Part shown: positions 43,950-52,758 of the stretch, in pieces
Layout of the letters: each line of letters opens with the position of its first letter
Numbering within the stretch: the stretch's first letter is position 1
Made by a program: the position numbers and the translations under genes
The notes under the pieces: generated by a model
Told to the model about the DNA's origin: nothing
Seen by the model: only the letters and a program-made list of their open reading frames with translations
Databases searched by the model: none
Origin: JADFDG01 sp965232985
Lineage (GTDB): Bacteria; Pseudomonadota; Gammaproteobacteria; Pseudomonadales; JADFDG01
DNA length: 64,000 nucleotides
Assembly: GCA_965232985.1 (NCBI GenBank)
Contig: CBDDRC010000019.1
Location: 47,164 to 111,163 of the forward strand
Direction: 5' to 3'

Positions 43950-45416
43950 GTGTCGTCGACAGAGGGGAAAAATCATCGTATCCGGCGGCTCGCGCGTTCA
44001 CTGCGCACGACCGCGCTGGGCTACGTGCTGGCGGCGCTGGTTTCCGGCTGCGCGACCCACAGTGACGACGTCAGCCGCCCGGCAGGCATTTCCCTGCCGG
44101 CGATCTGGTCGGATGGCAGCGGCGCTGTCTCCGCCACTGGCCAGCCCGCCGACATCGCCCGCTGGTGGCAGCACTTCAACGATCCGCTGCTCACCACCCT
44201 CGTCACCGACGCCCTCGAAAACAGCCCCGACCTGCACGCCGCACAAGCTAGCCTCGCGCAGGGCCGCGCCGCGCGCCGCGCAGCGCGCTCCGGCCTGTTC
44301 CCGTCGCTGGACGCAACGGCATCCGCGCAGCGCAGCCACGGCAGCGCGCAGACCGGCGCCGGCACCACCACCGACCGCTACGCTGCCGGCTTCGATGCGA
44401 ACTGGGAGCCCGACCTGTTCGGCAGCACGCGCCACGCCGTTGACGCGGCCGATGCCGGCGTCGCCGCCAGCGCCGCCGCGCTGCAGGCAACGCGCGTGGC
44501 GCTGGCCGCCGAAGTCGCGATCGCCTACATCGACCTGCGCAGCGCCCAGGCGCGCTTCGACATCGCCACGCAAAATCTCGCCGCCCAGGACGAGACACTC
44601 GCGCTCACCGGCTGGCGCGCCGAGGCCGGTCTTGCCTCGTCGCTCGATACCGAGCAGGCCCGCACCGCACGCGAACAGACCCGAGCGCAACTCGCCGCGC
44701 TCGACGCTGCGCTCGCCACCACCGAACACCGGCTCGCCGTACTCTGCGGTAAGCCACCGGCCGCGCTGCACGACCTGCTCGCGCCGCGCACGCCGATTCC
44801 GGCCACCGCCAGCGACGTGCCCACCACGATTCCGGCCGACACGTTGCGCCGGCGTCCAGACGTGCGCGCTGCTGAATGGCGCCTGCAGGCCGATTCGGCA
44901 CGCGTCGACGCGGCGCGCGCCGCGCGCTGGCCCAGCCTGCGGATCAGCGGCTCGATCGGCGCCGCTGCGCTTACTGCCGGCGGGCTGACGGCCGGCGACG
45001 CCGGCACCAACACATTGCTCGGCAGCATTGCGCTGCCGCTGTTCGATGCCGGGCGTCTTCGTGCCCAGGTTGCCGTGCAACTCGCGGTGCGCGAACAGAC
45101 GCTGGCCAGTTACCAGTCGACGGTGCTCGCCGCGCTGCAGGACGTCGAGGATGCGCTGGTGAACGTGCGGACCAGCCGCGTGCGCGTCGACGCGCTGCGC
45201 AATGCATCCGAAGCCGCCGGCAACGCGATGCGGCTCGCGCGGCAACGCTACGAAGCCGGCAGTATCGATTTCCAGTCGCTGCTCGACACCCAGCGCACCG
45301 CGCTGGCAGTGGACGACGGCCTCGCCGTCGCGCATGCCGACGAGGCCGCTGCGCAAGTGCGCCTCTACAAGTCGCTCGGTGGCGGCTGGCAACCCGACGA
45401 GGACGAGAAAAAATGA
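43950..45416 (+). CDS. Outer-membrane efflux lipoprotein, TolC/NodT family
   Basis: A 488-residue protein with a lipoprotein signal (lipobox LVSGC, Cys34). WWQHFNDPLLTTLVTDALENSPDL and RRRPDVRAAEWRLQADSARV are hallmarks of NodT-type outer-membrane factors. It forms the exit duct of a tripartite pump with the downstream MacA-like and MacB-like proteins. The GTG start at 43950 is the likely one. It overlaps the next gene by 4 bp. Codon use (many CTC, GCC, ACC) differs from flanking genes. Confidence 0.9.
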   Translation: MSSTEGKNHRIRRLARSLRTTALGYVLAALVSGCATHSDDVSRPAGISLPAIWSDGSGAVSATGQPADIARWWQHFNDPLLTTLVTDALENSPDLHAAQASLAQGRAARRAARSGLFPSLDATASAQRSHGSAQTGAGTTTDRYAAGFDANWEPDLFGSTRHAVDAADAGVAASAAALQATRVALAAEVAIAYIDLRSAQARFDIATQNLAAQDETLALTGWRAEAGLASSLDTEQARTAREQTRAQLAALDAALATTEHRLAVLCGKPPAALHDLLAPRTPIPATASDVPTTIPADTLRRRPDVRAAEWRLQADSARVDAARAARWPSLRISGSIGAAALTAGGLTAGDAGTNTLLGSIALPLFDAGRLRAQVAVQLAVREQTLASYQSTVLAALQDVEDALVNVRTSRVRVDALRNASEAAGNAMRLARQRYEAGSIDFQSLLDTQRTALAVDDGLAVAHADEAAAQVRLYKSLGGGWQPDEDEKK

Positions 45417-46663
45417 AACCACTTTCTGAATTCCTGCGTCCTGAATTTCTGCGTCGCCATCGCTGGCCGGCACTGGCCGCCGTCGGCGTGCTGGCGCTGG
45501 TCGCGCTCTGGTTGTTTGGTGGCAGCAGCAAGACCACCGGCACCTTCCGCACCGAGGACGTGGTGCGCGGCGACCTCGTCATCACCGTGTCCGCCACCGG
45601 CAAGGTCCAGCCGACCAACCAGGTCGATGTCGGCAGCGAGTTGTCCGGCACCGTCGCCGCCGTGCTGGTCGACGAAAACGACAAGGTGCGCAAGGGCGAA
45701 GTTCTCGCCCGTCTCGATGCGTCCAAGCTCCAGAACGCGGTGACGCGCGCCCAGGCCGCGCTACATTCCGCCGCAGCCGGCGTCGCCCAGGCTGAGGCGA
45801 CCACCATCGAGTCGCGCGCTGATCTCGCACGGCTGCGCAAGGTGCAGGAACTCAGCGGCGGCAAGGTGCCGTCGGCGAATGACATCGAGGCCGCTGAGGC
45901 CGCAGTGGCACGCAGCGTCGCCACGGTTGATGCCGCGCGCGCTGGCGTTGCCGAAGCGCGCGCATCGCTGCAGTCGGTCAGCACCGACCTCGCGCGCTCG
46001 TCGATTCGCTCGCCGATCAACGGGATCGTGTTGACGCGCAAGGTCGAGCCGGGACAAACCGTCGCCGCATCGCTGCAGGCGCCTGTGCTGTTCACGCTCG
46101 CCGAGGATCTCGCGCGCATGGAACTGCAGGTTAACGTCGACGAAGCCGATGTCGGCAGGGTGCAGGCCGGGCAGCAGGCGACGTTCACCGTCGATGCCTG
46201 GCCGAACCGCGATTACCCGGCGAAACTCATGCGCGTCAGTTACGGCGCGCAAACCACCGACGGCGTGGTGTCGTACGAAGCGACACTGGCAGTCGACAAC
46301 AAGGACCTGAGCCTGCGCCCGGGCATGACGGCGACTGCTGTCATTGGCGCCAGCCGACGCGACCATGTGCTGCTGGTGCCGAATGCGGCGTTGCGGTTCG
46401 CGCCGCCGGACGCCACCGCCGCGACAAAAAAAGGCAACAGTTTCGTCTCCAGCCTGATGCCGCGCCTGCCGCAGCAACGCCCGAAAACCGTCGGCAACCA
46501 TCGCAAGGGCAACCAGCAGCAGGTTTACGTGCTGGTGAACGGCATGCCGCAGGCCGTGCCGGTCACGGTCGGCGATAGCGACGGCAAGATGACGGAAGTC
46601 ACCGGTGGCGACCTGCGCGAAGGCAGCGCGGTGATCGTCGAGTACAGCGGGACGGCGCCGTGA
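45413..46663 (+). CDS. MacA-like periplasmic adaptor protein
   Basis: A 416-residue membrane-fusion protein. A single N-terminal membrane segment (about 19-37) is followed by the lipoyl half-motif ATGKVQPTNQVDVGSELSG, a helical hairpin (about 95-190), the second half IRSPINGIVLTRKVEPGQTV, and beta-barrel domains. It connects the MacB-like transporter to the outer-membrane factor. It overlaps the next gene by 4 bp. Confidence 0.9.
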   Translation: MKPLSEFLRPEFLRRHRWPALAAVGVLALVALWLFGGSSKTTGTFRTEDVVRGDLVITVSATGKVQPTNQVDVGSELSGTVAAVLVDENDKVRKGEVLARLDASKLQNAVTRAQAALHSAAAGVAQAEATTIESRADLARLRKVQELSGGKVPSANDIEAAEAAVARSVATVDAARAGVAEARASLQSVSTDLARSSIRSPINGIVLTRKVEPGQTVAASLQAPVLFTLAEDLARMELQVNVDEADVGRVQAGQQATFTVDAWPNRDYPAKLMRVSYGAQTTDGVVSYEATLAVDNKDLSLRPGMTATAVIGASRRDHVLLVPNAALRFAPPDATAATKKGNSFVSSLMPRLPQQRPKTVGNHRKGNQQQVYVLVNGMPQAVPVTVGDSDGKMTEVTGGDLREGSAVIVEYSGTAP

Positions 46664-47391
46664 ACACGTCGGCCGGCGCCGGACAGCCGCTGGTCGAACT
46701 CGCGGGCATCACCCGCGTGTACGGCACCGGCCAGGCCGAACTGCTGGCGCTGCGCGGCATCGACTTGCGCATCGACGTCGGCGAATTCGTGGCGATCATG
46801 GGGCCGAGCGGCTCGGGCAAATCGACCGCGATGAACATCATTGGCTGCCTCGACACGCCCAGCGCCGGTACTTACTGCTTTCGCGGCCAGCACGTCGAAC
46901 GCATGGACCGCAACGAGCGCGCGCTGCTGCGCCGCGAATCGCTCGGTTTCGTGTTTCAGGGATTCAACCTGCTGGCGCGCACCTCGGCGCTGGAAAACGT
47001 CGAGCTGCCGCTGCTGTATCGTGGCGAGCCGGTCGCGGAACGCAAACGTCGCGCACAGGAAGCACTCGCGGCAGTCGGTCTCGCCGGCTGGGAAAACCAC
47101 ACCTCCGCCGAACTTTCCGGCGGTCAGCAACAGCGCGTGGCGATCGCCCGCGCCATCGTCACCCACCCCGCGCTGCTGCTCGCCGACGAGCCTACCGGCA
47201 ACCTCGACACCGCGCGCAGCCATGAAATCATGGCGCTCATCACCGCGCTCAACCGCGAGCAGGGCATCACCGTGGTGATGGTGACGCACGAAGCCGAGAT
47301 GGCCGCCTACGCGCGCCGCATCGTCCATTTCCGCGACGGCATCATTGAGCACGATGAAATCCGGTCGGCCACGGCAGGGAGTGCATCCTGA
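46660..47391 (+). CDS. MacB-type ABC transporter ATP-binding protein
   Basis: A 243-residue ABC ATPase: Walker A GPSGSGKST, LSGGQQQRVAIARA, Walker B LLLADEPTGNLD. This is the LolD/MacB group. In E. coli MacB the ATPase and permease are fused; here they are separate. The GTG start overlaps the adaptor stop and its end overlaps the permease by 1 bp. Confidence 0.93.
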   Translation: MNTSAGAGQPLVELAGITRVYGTGQAELLALRGIDLRIDVGEFVAIMGPSGSGKSTAMNIIGCLDTPSAGTYCFRGQHVERMDRNERALLRRESLGFVFQGFNLLARTSALENVELPLLYRGEPVAERKRRAQEALAAVGLAGWENHTSAELSGGQQQRVAIARAIVTHPALLLADEPTGNLDTARSHEIMALITALNREQGITVVMVTHEAEMAAYARRIVHFRDGIIEHDEIRSATAGSAS

Positions 47392-48599
47392 TGCTGTGGA
47401 ACGCCTTCCAGCTGTCGCTGCGCGAAATCCGCCGCAACCTGATGCGTTCGTTCCTGACGATCCTCGGCATCGTGATCGGCGTCAGCGCGGTGATCACCAT
47501 GGTGACGCTTGGCAACGGCACCACGCTGATGGTCAAGCAGCAAATATCCAGCCTCGGCAGCAATCTGGTGATGATCCGCCCCGGCGCCCGCATGGGCGCG
47601 GGCCGCGACGGCGCGCATGCGCCCAACTTCCAGGTCGCCGATGCCGACGCGATCCGTGACCAGGTTTCGGCGGCCGCGTTTGTCGCGCCGACAGTCAACT
47701 ACGGCACCGTCGTCGTGTACCAGTCGCGCAACTGGTCGACCGCTATCACCGGCACCAACGCCGACTATTTCACCGCCGCCAACTGGAAATTCGCCGACGG
47801 CCGCGCCTTCACCGACACCGAATTGCGCGCAGGTCGCGCGGTCTGCGTGATCGGCAACACGATTCGCCGCGAACTGTTCGGCAGCGAGAACCCGGTCGGC
47901 TCGGCGATCCGCATCAAGTCGTTCTCCTGCGAGGTGATCGGCGTGCTGCGCAGCAAGGGCCAGTCGGCAATGGGCATGGACCAGGACGACACCATCCTCA
48001 TGCCGCTGCGCACGGTGCAGCGACGGCTCACCGGCAAGACCGACATCCGTACCATTCTCGTGTCGATGCGTGACGGCGCCGACACTGCGGCCGGCATGGC
48101 GCAGATCACCGACCTGTTGCGCGAGCGCCGCAAGCTCACCGACAGCGAGGAAAACAACTTCAACGTCATGGACACGCGGCAGATCGGCGAAACGATGTCG
48201 AGCACGGTGCGGATGATGACGATGCTCCTCGGCGCGGTCGCCGCAGTGAGCCTGCTGGTCGGCGGCATCGGCATCATGAACATCATGCTGGTGTCGGTCA
48301 CCGAGCGAACCCGCGAGATCGGCATCCGGCTGGCGATCGGCGCACTGGAGCGTGAAGTGCTGCTGCAGTTCCTGATCGAAGCAGTGACGCTGTCGGCGCT
48401 CGGCGGCCTGGTGGGCATCGTGCTCGCGGCAGTGGCGTCGTTCGGGTTGGCGCGCGTGATGGATATCCCGTTCCTGTTCGGCCCGGCCATCAACCTGATG
48501 TCGTTCCTGTTCTCGGCCTGCATCGGCGTGATCTTCGGCTTCCTGCCGGCAAAACGTGCGGCGCGGCTGAACCCGATTGACGCGCTGCGCCACGAATAG
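47391..48599 (+). CDS. MacB/FtsX-family ABC transporter permease
   Basis: A 402-residue permease with one N-terminal and three C-terminal membrane segments around a ~230-residue periplasmic domain, the MacB layout. NLMRSFLTILGIVIGVSAVI and SVTERTREIGIRLAIGA are diagnostic. MacAB-TolC pumps export peptides, macrolides or siderophores; the cargo here is unknown. Confidence 0.93.
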   Translation: MLWNAFQLSLREIRRNLMRSFLTILGIVIGVSAVITMVTLGNGTTLMVKQQISSLGSNLVMIRPGARMGAGRDGAHAPNFQVADADAIRDQVSAAAFVAPTVNYGTVVVYQSRNWSTAITGTNADYFTAANWKFADGRAFTDTELRAGRAVCVIGNTIRRELFGSENPVGSAIRIKSFSCEVIGVLRSKGQSAMGMDQDDTILMPLRTVQRRLTGKTDIRTILVSMRDGADTAAGMAQITDLLRERRKLTDSEENNFNVMDTRQIGETMSSTVRMMTMLLGAVAAVSLLVGGIGIMNIMLVSVTERTREIGIRLAIGALEREVLLQFLIEAVTLSALGGLVGIVLAAVASFGLARVMDIPFLFGPAINLMSFLFSACIGVIFGFLPAKRAARLNPIDALRHE

Positions 48600-48610
48600 G
48601 GCACCGTAAC

Positions 48611-48688
48611 CTTCCCGCCATTTGACGGACATTTCGGGGGTTGGGCTTATTCTTTTCGATAACCCGGCGGCCATCAAATGGCGGGAAG
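48611..48688. repeat. 15-bp perfect inverted repeat spanning 78 bp
   Basis: CTTCCCGCCATTTGA (48611-48625) and TCAAATGGCGGGAAG (48674-48688) are exact complements 48 bp apart, with inner GGGTT/AACCC arms. The element sits between the converging efflux permease and antiporter genes. It may be a long-loop terminator, a MITE, or the scar of a mobile element. Confidence 0.7.
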
Positions 48689-48726
48689 ATCACTCAGATA
48701 TCCCACCGGTTCGTTACCCCCACAAT

Positions 48727-49926
48727 TCAGCGCTGCGAACCTTGATCGCTAGTGTCGGACGTTTCCTGTTTCGGTACTTCCGGTGTCTCGAACTCCGGTA
48801 GCGGCAGGCGGAGTACGAGCCCCGGGACCAGGGTATTGGTCAGCGTGAAGATCATCAGGGCACCGAACAACTCAGGGGCCAGCGCGAACTCGGTCCTGAG
48901 AATTTCGGCGATGACGATGGTAAATACCAGGGTCGGTACCACGGCAGTTCCGATGCGTGCACCGACGGCCAGCGGTTCCTTCAGGACCAGGCGGCGGTGC
49001 AACGCCACGCGGAATATCTGGATCGGGACGACTATCAGAAACAGGGCAGCCGCAATAGCAAATGCGGTGGGCGAAAAGTTGTCGGCTTCGAGGTGTAACC
49101 CGGCCTGCAGGAAGTAGAAAGGGATGAAGAAGGTGGCAAACAGTTCCACACCGATGATCAGTCGCTCTGAACTAAGTTCCGGCAGTTCTTTGCGCAAGCG
49201 CACGGCCGTGAGGCCGACGACGAAGGCGCCGACGAGGTAATAGACCCCGAGCTCCCGCGTAATGAACGCACAGAGCAGTGCGACGATGATCAGGAAAGTG
49301 AATTCGGTCTTTGGTGCAAACGGGGCAATAAAGCGGGAAAACAGATGGAACAGCGGAGGCAGTAACGTCACCATGGCGATCAGCGCGACAGCCGATACGC
49401 CCATCGCTTGCGGGTCTGTGCTCTGTACGGTGAGGAACAGGATTGCCAGTGCCACGAGCTCGGTGGCGATCGCCTTCGATTTCACCCAGAAGCGTTCCTC
49501 GGCGGACAGTCCGAAGCTGGCCAGTGAGTCCAGGATGAACCCGGTTGATGGGGTGAGAAGCGCCAGGGCGAAGAGCAGTGCCGCGCGTTCATCCAATCCG
49601 AACACCACATGGATGACTGCGGTACCCAGCAGCAGCAACAGCAATTGGACAGCGATGTGTTGCGCCAATACCGTGCGGCCCCGACGGAGATCCGCAAAGT
49701 CCACTTCGAGGCCCGCAAAAAGAAACATCGTCACGATGCCCAGCGTGGCCAGCATGCGAATGGTCGGGTCGTCCTGAAACAGGTGGAACGCGATGCCGAG
49801 CGCCGCGCCTATGCCAACGCAGGTCACGGCGCTGGGCAGCCGGAAGCGCTGCAAGGCTCTTGGAAGAATGAACAGGCTGAACACCAGGATCATGTACTGG
49901 AGTTCGGGTGAGGCAGTCAGGTTCAT
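48727..49926 (-). CDS. Cation:proton antiporter, CPA2 family
   Basis: A 399-residue integral membrane protein with about 12 segments. MFLFAGLEVDFADLRRGR and ALLTPSTGFILDSLASFGLS correspond to the Kef/CPA2 core; the cytosolic TrkA-N domain of Kef is absent. It probably exchanges Na+ or K+ for protons. It is the first of several ion transporters in this salt-related region. Confidence 0.85.
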   Translation of the reverse strand: MNLTASPELQYMILVFSLFILPRALQRFRLPSAVTCVGIGAALGIAFHLFQDDPTIRMLATLGIVTMFLFAGLEVDFADLRRGRTVLAQHIAVQLLLLLLGTAVIHVVFGLDERAALLFALALLTPSTGFILDSLASFGLSAEERFWVKSKAIATELVALAILFLTVQSTDPQAMGVSAVALIAMVTLLPPLFHLFSRFIAPFAPKTEFTFLIIVALLCAFITRELGVYYLVGAFVVGLTAVRLRKELPELSSERLIIGVELFATFFIPFYFLQAGLHLEADNFSPTAFAIAAALFLIVVPIQIFRVALHRRLVLKEPLAVGARIGTAVVPTLVFTIVIAEILRTEFALAPELFGALMIFTLTNTLVPGLVLRLPLPEFETPEVPKQETSDTSDQGSQR

Positions 49927-50068
49927 TTCAGAATATCCACGGAGTTGGCGGAAGCGTTCCTTAGGGAATATCCCGATGTGAAGCGCCCGGAGATCAGGCT
50001 GCTACTGATGTGGGTTGGGGCGATGCCCGTCGCCCTGATGGCGGTCGCGCAATCGTGGATACCTTGCG

Positions 50069-50194
50069 TTACAGCGCGAGTACATAGGCCGAATAGATGA
50101 TGAACAGGGCAAGAAGCAGGATCGCAGCGCGATATTCGCAATGACTGGCACATCCAACAACCCGGATGCCATCGCCGGGGTTCTCATTACGCAT
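50069..50194 (-). CDS. Candidate 41-aa single-pass membrane peptide
   Basis: A short frame starts at an ATG overlapping the stop of the DapB-like gene (GATGCGTAATG), an arrangement typical of translational coupling. It ends in a membrane segment, YRAAILLLALFIIYSAYVLAL. That segment also resembles the last helix of cation exchangers, so it may be a relic rather than a gene. The rest of the gap 49927-50068 shows nothing. Confidence 0.35.
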   Translation of the reverse strand: MRNENPGDGIRVVGCASHCEYRAAILLLALFIIYSAYVLAL

Positions 50195-50987
50195 CCACGG
50201 CGGAGGTGAAGCCTTCACCGACCAACTGTTCCATGGTGTAAAACCCCGCTGCACGCCCGCTCAGGGCGCGCAAGGCGAACAGGGCTCCCTGGCCAAAGGC
50301 ATTCCGGCTGATTGATTCATGCACGAGACGCAGTGTCTGGTACGGAAATCCGAAGACGATCTCATGACGGCCAACAATACCGCCTACCCGGACCGAATTG
50401 ATGTGCTCCTTCTCATCCAGGCCCAGCGCTTGGGCGATTCGCCGTGCCGTGCCGGATACCTCGTGCTTCGCCCGGAAGTGTTCTTCAATGATCTCCACAT
50501 CAGCATGGGGCGCCAGGCGTTGCAGGATTTTCGCCGCCAGCATCACGAAGTTGATGCCAACCGTAATGTTGGGTGAGTGCAGGACGCACGTGTTCTCGGA
50601 TGCCTTGTGCAGGACATCCACTTCGCGTACTTCGTAATTGGATACGGCAGATACGATGCCGACTCCTGCAGCAGCAGCAGCTTCAGCGTAGTAGTGGCAA
50701 CTCTCCACGCCAGAGAAGTCAACAAGGAAGTCGACAGGCCGCTCCTGCAGCAACCACCTGATATCGGTGTGGCCCATGCCGAGCAGCGGAGTGCGTGCGC
50801 CGGGAGAGAATTCGCCAATGACGGATTCCGCAGCATCGGGTCCGGCGCCGGTCTGCCGACGCATCACCCAGATCACGTCGATGTCGTGCGCTTTCAGTAG
50901 TTCTGCGCAGACAGCCTGACCGGCCTTGCCGAATCCAATGAGACCAACCCTGATGGGCCGTTTCTGGCTTTTATCGTTCGTCCGCAT
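50187..50987 (-). CDS. Dihydrodipicolinate reductase (DapB)-like protein
   Basis: A 266-residue Rossmann-fold protein. IRVGLIGFGKAGQAV is the NAD(P) site, HSPNITVGINFVM and IIEEHFRAKHEVSGTA align with the DapB substrate loop (normally HHxxKxDAPSGTA), and VGGIVGRHEIVFG matches the end of the fold. Divergence in the catalytic HH/K block suggests a different substrate. Its position between ion transporters and an ectoine operon, which draws on aspartate semialdehyde, is suggestive only. The start at 50987 follows CAGGAG. Confidence 0.72.
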   Translation of the reverse strand: MRTNDKSQKRPIRVGLIGFGKAGQAVCAELLKAHDIDVIWVMRRQTGAGPDAAESVIGEFSPGARTPLLGMGHTDIRWLLQERPVDFLVDFSGVESCHYYAEAAAAAGVGIVSAVSNYEVREVDVLHKASENTCVLHSPNITVGINFVMLAAKILQRLAPHADVEIIEEHFRAKHEVSGTARRIAQALGLDEKEHINSVRVGGIVGRHEIVFGFPYQTLRLVHESISRNAFGQGALFALRALSGRAAGFYTMEQLVGEGFTSAVDA

Positions 50988-51089
50988 GGCGGTTCTCCTG
51001 GGAGCCGTTGACGGACGACGGATGATGACCACTTGGCCGGGAATGGTAAACCCTTGGGTCGCCGTTTGTCGGTTATACGCAACGGCCGC

Positions 51090-51306
51090 TGAAGCGAGCC
51101 CTTGTTGTCAACAGGAACAGGAATGCGGCCTTGACCCCGCCGATGTGGACGGCGGCAATAAATACGTTGTCGCTGATTGCGGAAAGAGCGCCGCTGGCGA
51201 TGTACATAAGCGGCAAACGCACCTGATCGTCTTGCTGCAGGACACGGGTAATGACCGGCTGAAACAAATGCTGGTTGTGAATGACGTCAACCATGACGAA
51301 AAACTG
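51090..51306 (-). pseudogene. nhaB: Decayed nhaB fragment with 105-bp internal deletion
   Basis: Read on the minus strand, FVMVDVIHNQHLFQPVITRV, LQQDDQVRLPLMYIASGALS and AISDNVFIAAVHIGGVKAAF match residues of the intact NhaB at 55550-57040 almost position by position. The fragment then jumps from KAAF to FLFLLT. In the intact gene exactly 35 residues lie between these points, bounded by copies of GAAYGCGGCCT at 55679-55689 and 55784-55794; the fragment has a single copy at 51121-51131. Homology ends near 51090 after a small indel. Confidence 0.85.
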
Positions 51307-51538
51307 AACCGGATAACACGGACCAGCACCGCGATGAGCGCCACGGTGATGGCGATTCGAATGAGCTCCCGCTCTCGGCCTCGACCACGATTTCTGCGGC
51401 ACGTTTATCGAGCGCTCGTTCCGTTGCTGCAAGCTCAAGCGTAAACAACTGCAGTCGGGCCGTTTCCTTGGCTATCAGCAGGTCTGCCGCGCGCGCCGCC
51501 GTCGCGGCTTCAATTGCCCCGCCGTTTGAGCCGCATCA
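51307..51538 (-). pseudogene. Frameshifted gene relic next to the nhaB fragment
   Basis: On the minus strand two consecutive segments in different frames have clear coding character: an amphipathic helix (ADLLIAKETARLQLFTLELA, then ATERALDKRAAEIVVEAE) and, after a 1-nt shift, a membrane helix (RELIRIAITVALIAVLVRVI). No start codon or family could be assigned. It joins the nhaB fragment directly at FF/FVMV, so two different genes appear spliced by deletion. Confidence 0.45.
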
Positions 51539-51735
51539 GGCGGTGTTGCAGGTATAGTCCATGAGATTGGTTGTTTGCGCCACAGTGTCAGGAAACACCA
51601 GGGTTTTTCGTGGCAGGTGCAGTGCGTGGTTGGTTCGAATATGCGATGCCGGAGGCTGAGGCGGGCCTGCGGCCGTGGCTTGTCGAATGCAGGTGACACT
51701 TCTCGAATGAACGGTGTTTGGCGGATGCACAGCGG
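51539..51735. other. Gap upstream of the CaCA exchanger
   Basis: Together with 50988-51089 this is the non-coding part of a 748-bp stretch between the DapB-like and exchanger genes. I see no convincing ORF, promoter pair or hairpin here. The longer minus-strand frame running from 52056 is antisense to the exchanger. Confidence 0.4.
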
Positions 51736-52758
51736 ATGACGACTACAATCGATTGGGCGCAATTTGCAGCATGCGCATTCGCCATTGGCTATGCGGGCGC
51801 CAGGTTGACACGCCTCGCCGACGCGATCGGCGAGAAGACCGGTTTGTCGCGGTCGTGGATCGGCCTGCTGCTTCTGGCCGCAGTTACCTCCCTGCCTGAA
51901 CTGGCCACGGGCATCAGTGCGGTTACTGTGGCCAACGCGCCGAATATCGCGCTTGGCGATGCGCTTGGCAGCACGGTGTTCAATCTGGCGCTGTTGGTAC
52001 TGCTTGACCTGCTGTATCGGCCGGATTCGATATACACGCGGGCCAGCCATGAGCATGTGCTTTCGGCCGCATTTGGCGTGGTGCTGCTGAGTCTGGTAGG
52101 CGCCGGCCTGCTACTTGAGCGCGAGGGGGTGTTGCCTGCCGTCGCGCATTTCGGCATATACACGCCGCTACTGATGTTGCTGTACCTCTGGGCAATGCGC
52201 AGTGTGTTTCTGCATGGTCGGCGGCAACTCCTACCTGCTCGCGCACCTGCATCGGAGCCCGCGCCGCGCTACGCTGACATCAGCCTGCGGCAAACTATCC
52301 TGCAATTCGCGCTGCTTGCCGTCGTAGTCGCGGTCGCCGGTGCGTGGCTGCCCTTCATCGGGGTGCGCATCGCCGACGAGATGGGCTGGACGCGCACGTT
52401 TGTCGGCACGCTGTTTGTCGCCGGGGCCACATCGTTGCCTGAAGTGGTGGTGACCGTGGCGGCACTGCGCCTCGGGGCACTCGATATGGCCATCGCCAGC
52501 CTGCTGGGCAGCAACCTGTTCGATGTTCTGATCATCGCGCTGGACGACGTGCTGTATGCGAAAGGACCTCTTCTGGCAGATGCTTCACCGGTACATGCAG
52601 TGACTGCGTTTACCGCCGTGATGATGAGCGGCGCAGTGATTGTCGGTCTGGCCTATCGCTCGCCGCGGCTATGGCTGCGCGTGCCGGGCCTGGTGAGTCT
52701 CGCCCTGCTTGCGATGTACCTGCTCAATGTCTACGTCCTGTTCATTCACGGAGAATGA
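51736..52758 (+). CDS. Sodium/calcium exchanger family (CaCA) membrane protein
   Basis: A 340-residue protein with about ten membrane segments in two halves, each with an alpha-repeat: LLAAVTSLPELATGISAVTVANAPNIALGDALGSTVFN and FVAGATSLPEVVVTVAALRLGALDMAIASLLGSNLFD. The GS-x-xFN/D and TSLPE motifs are diagnostic for Ca2+:cation antiporters. The ATG at 51736 is preferred to a TTG at 51718. It overlaps the P-type ATPase gene by 4 bp. Confidence 0.9.
   Translation: MTTTIDWAQFAACAFAIGYAGARLTRLADAIGEKTGLSRSWIGLLLLAAVTSLPELATGISAVTVANAPNIALGDALGSTVFNLALLVLLDLLYRPDSIYTRASHEHVLSAAFGVVLLSLVGAGLLLEREGVLPAVAHFGIYTPLLMLLYLWAMRSVFLHGRRQLLPARAPASEPAPRYADISLRQTILQFALLAVVVAVAGAWLPFIGVRIADEMGWTRTFVGTLFVAGATSLPEVVVTVAALRLGALDMAIASLLGSNLFDVLIIALDDVLYAKGPLLADASPVHAVTAFTAVMMSGAVIVGLAYRSPRLWLRVPGLVSLALLAMYLLNVYVLFIHGE

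Noticed and set aside
43998..45473. 491-aa minus-strand ORF
   Set aside because: Mirror of the outer-membrane efflux gene; composition is R/A/G-rich without any family pattern.
47307..48677. 456-aa minus-strand ORF
   Set aside because: Antisense to the MacB-like ATPase and permease genes.
51475..52056. 193-aa minus-strand ORF
   Set aside because: Antisense to the CaCA exchanger over most of its length, with no family similarity.
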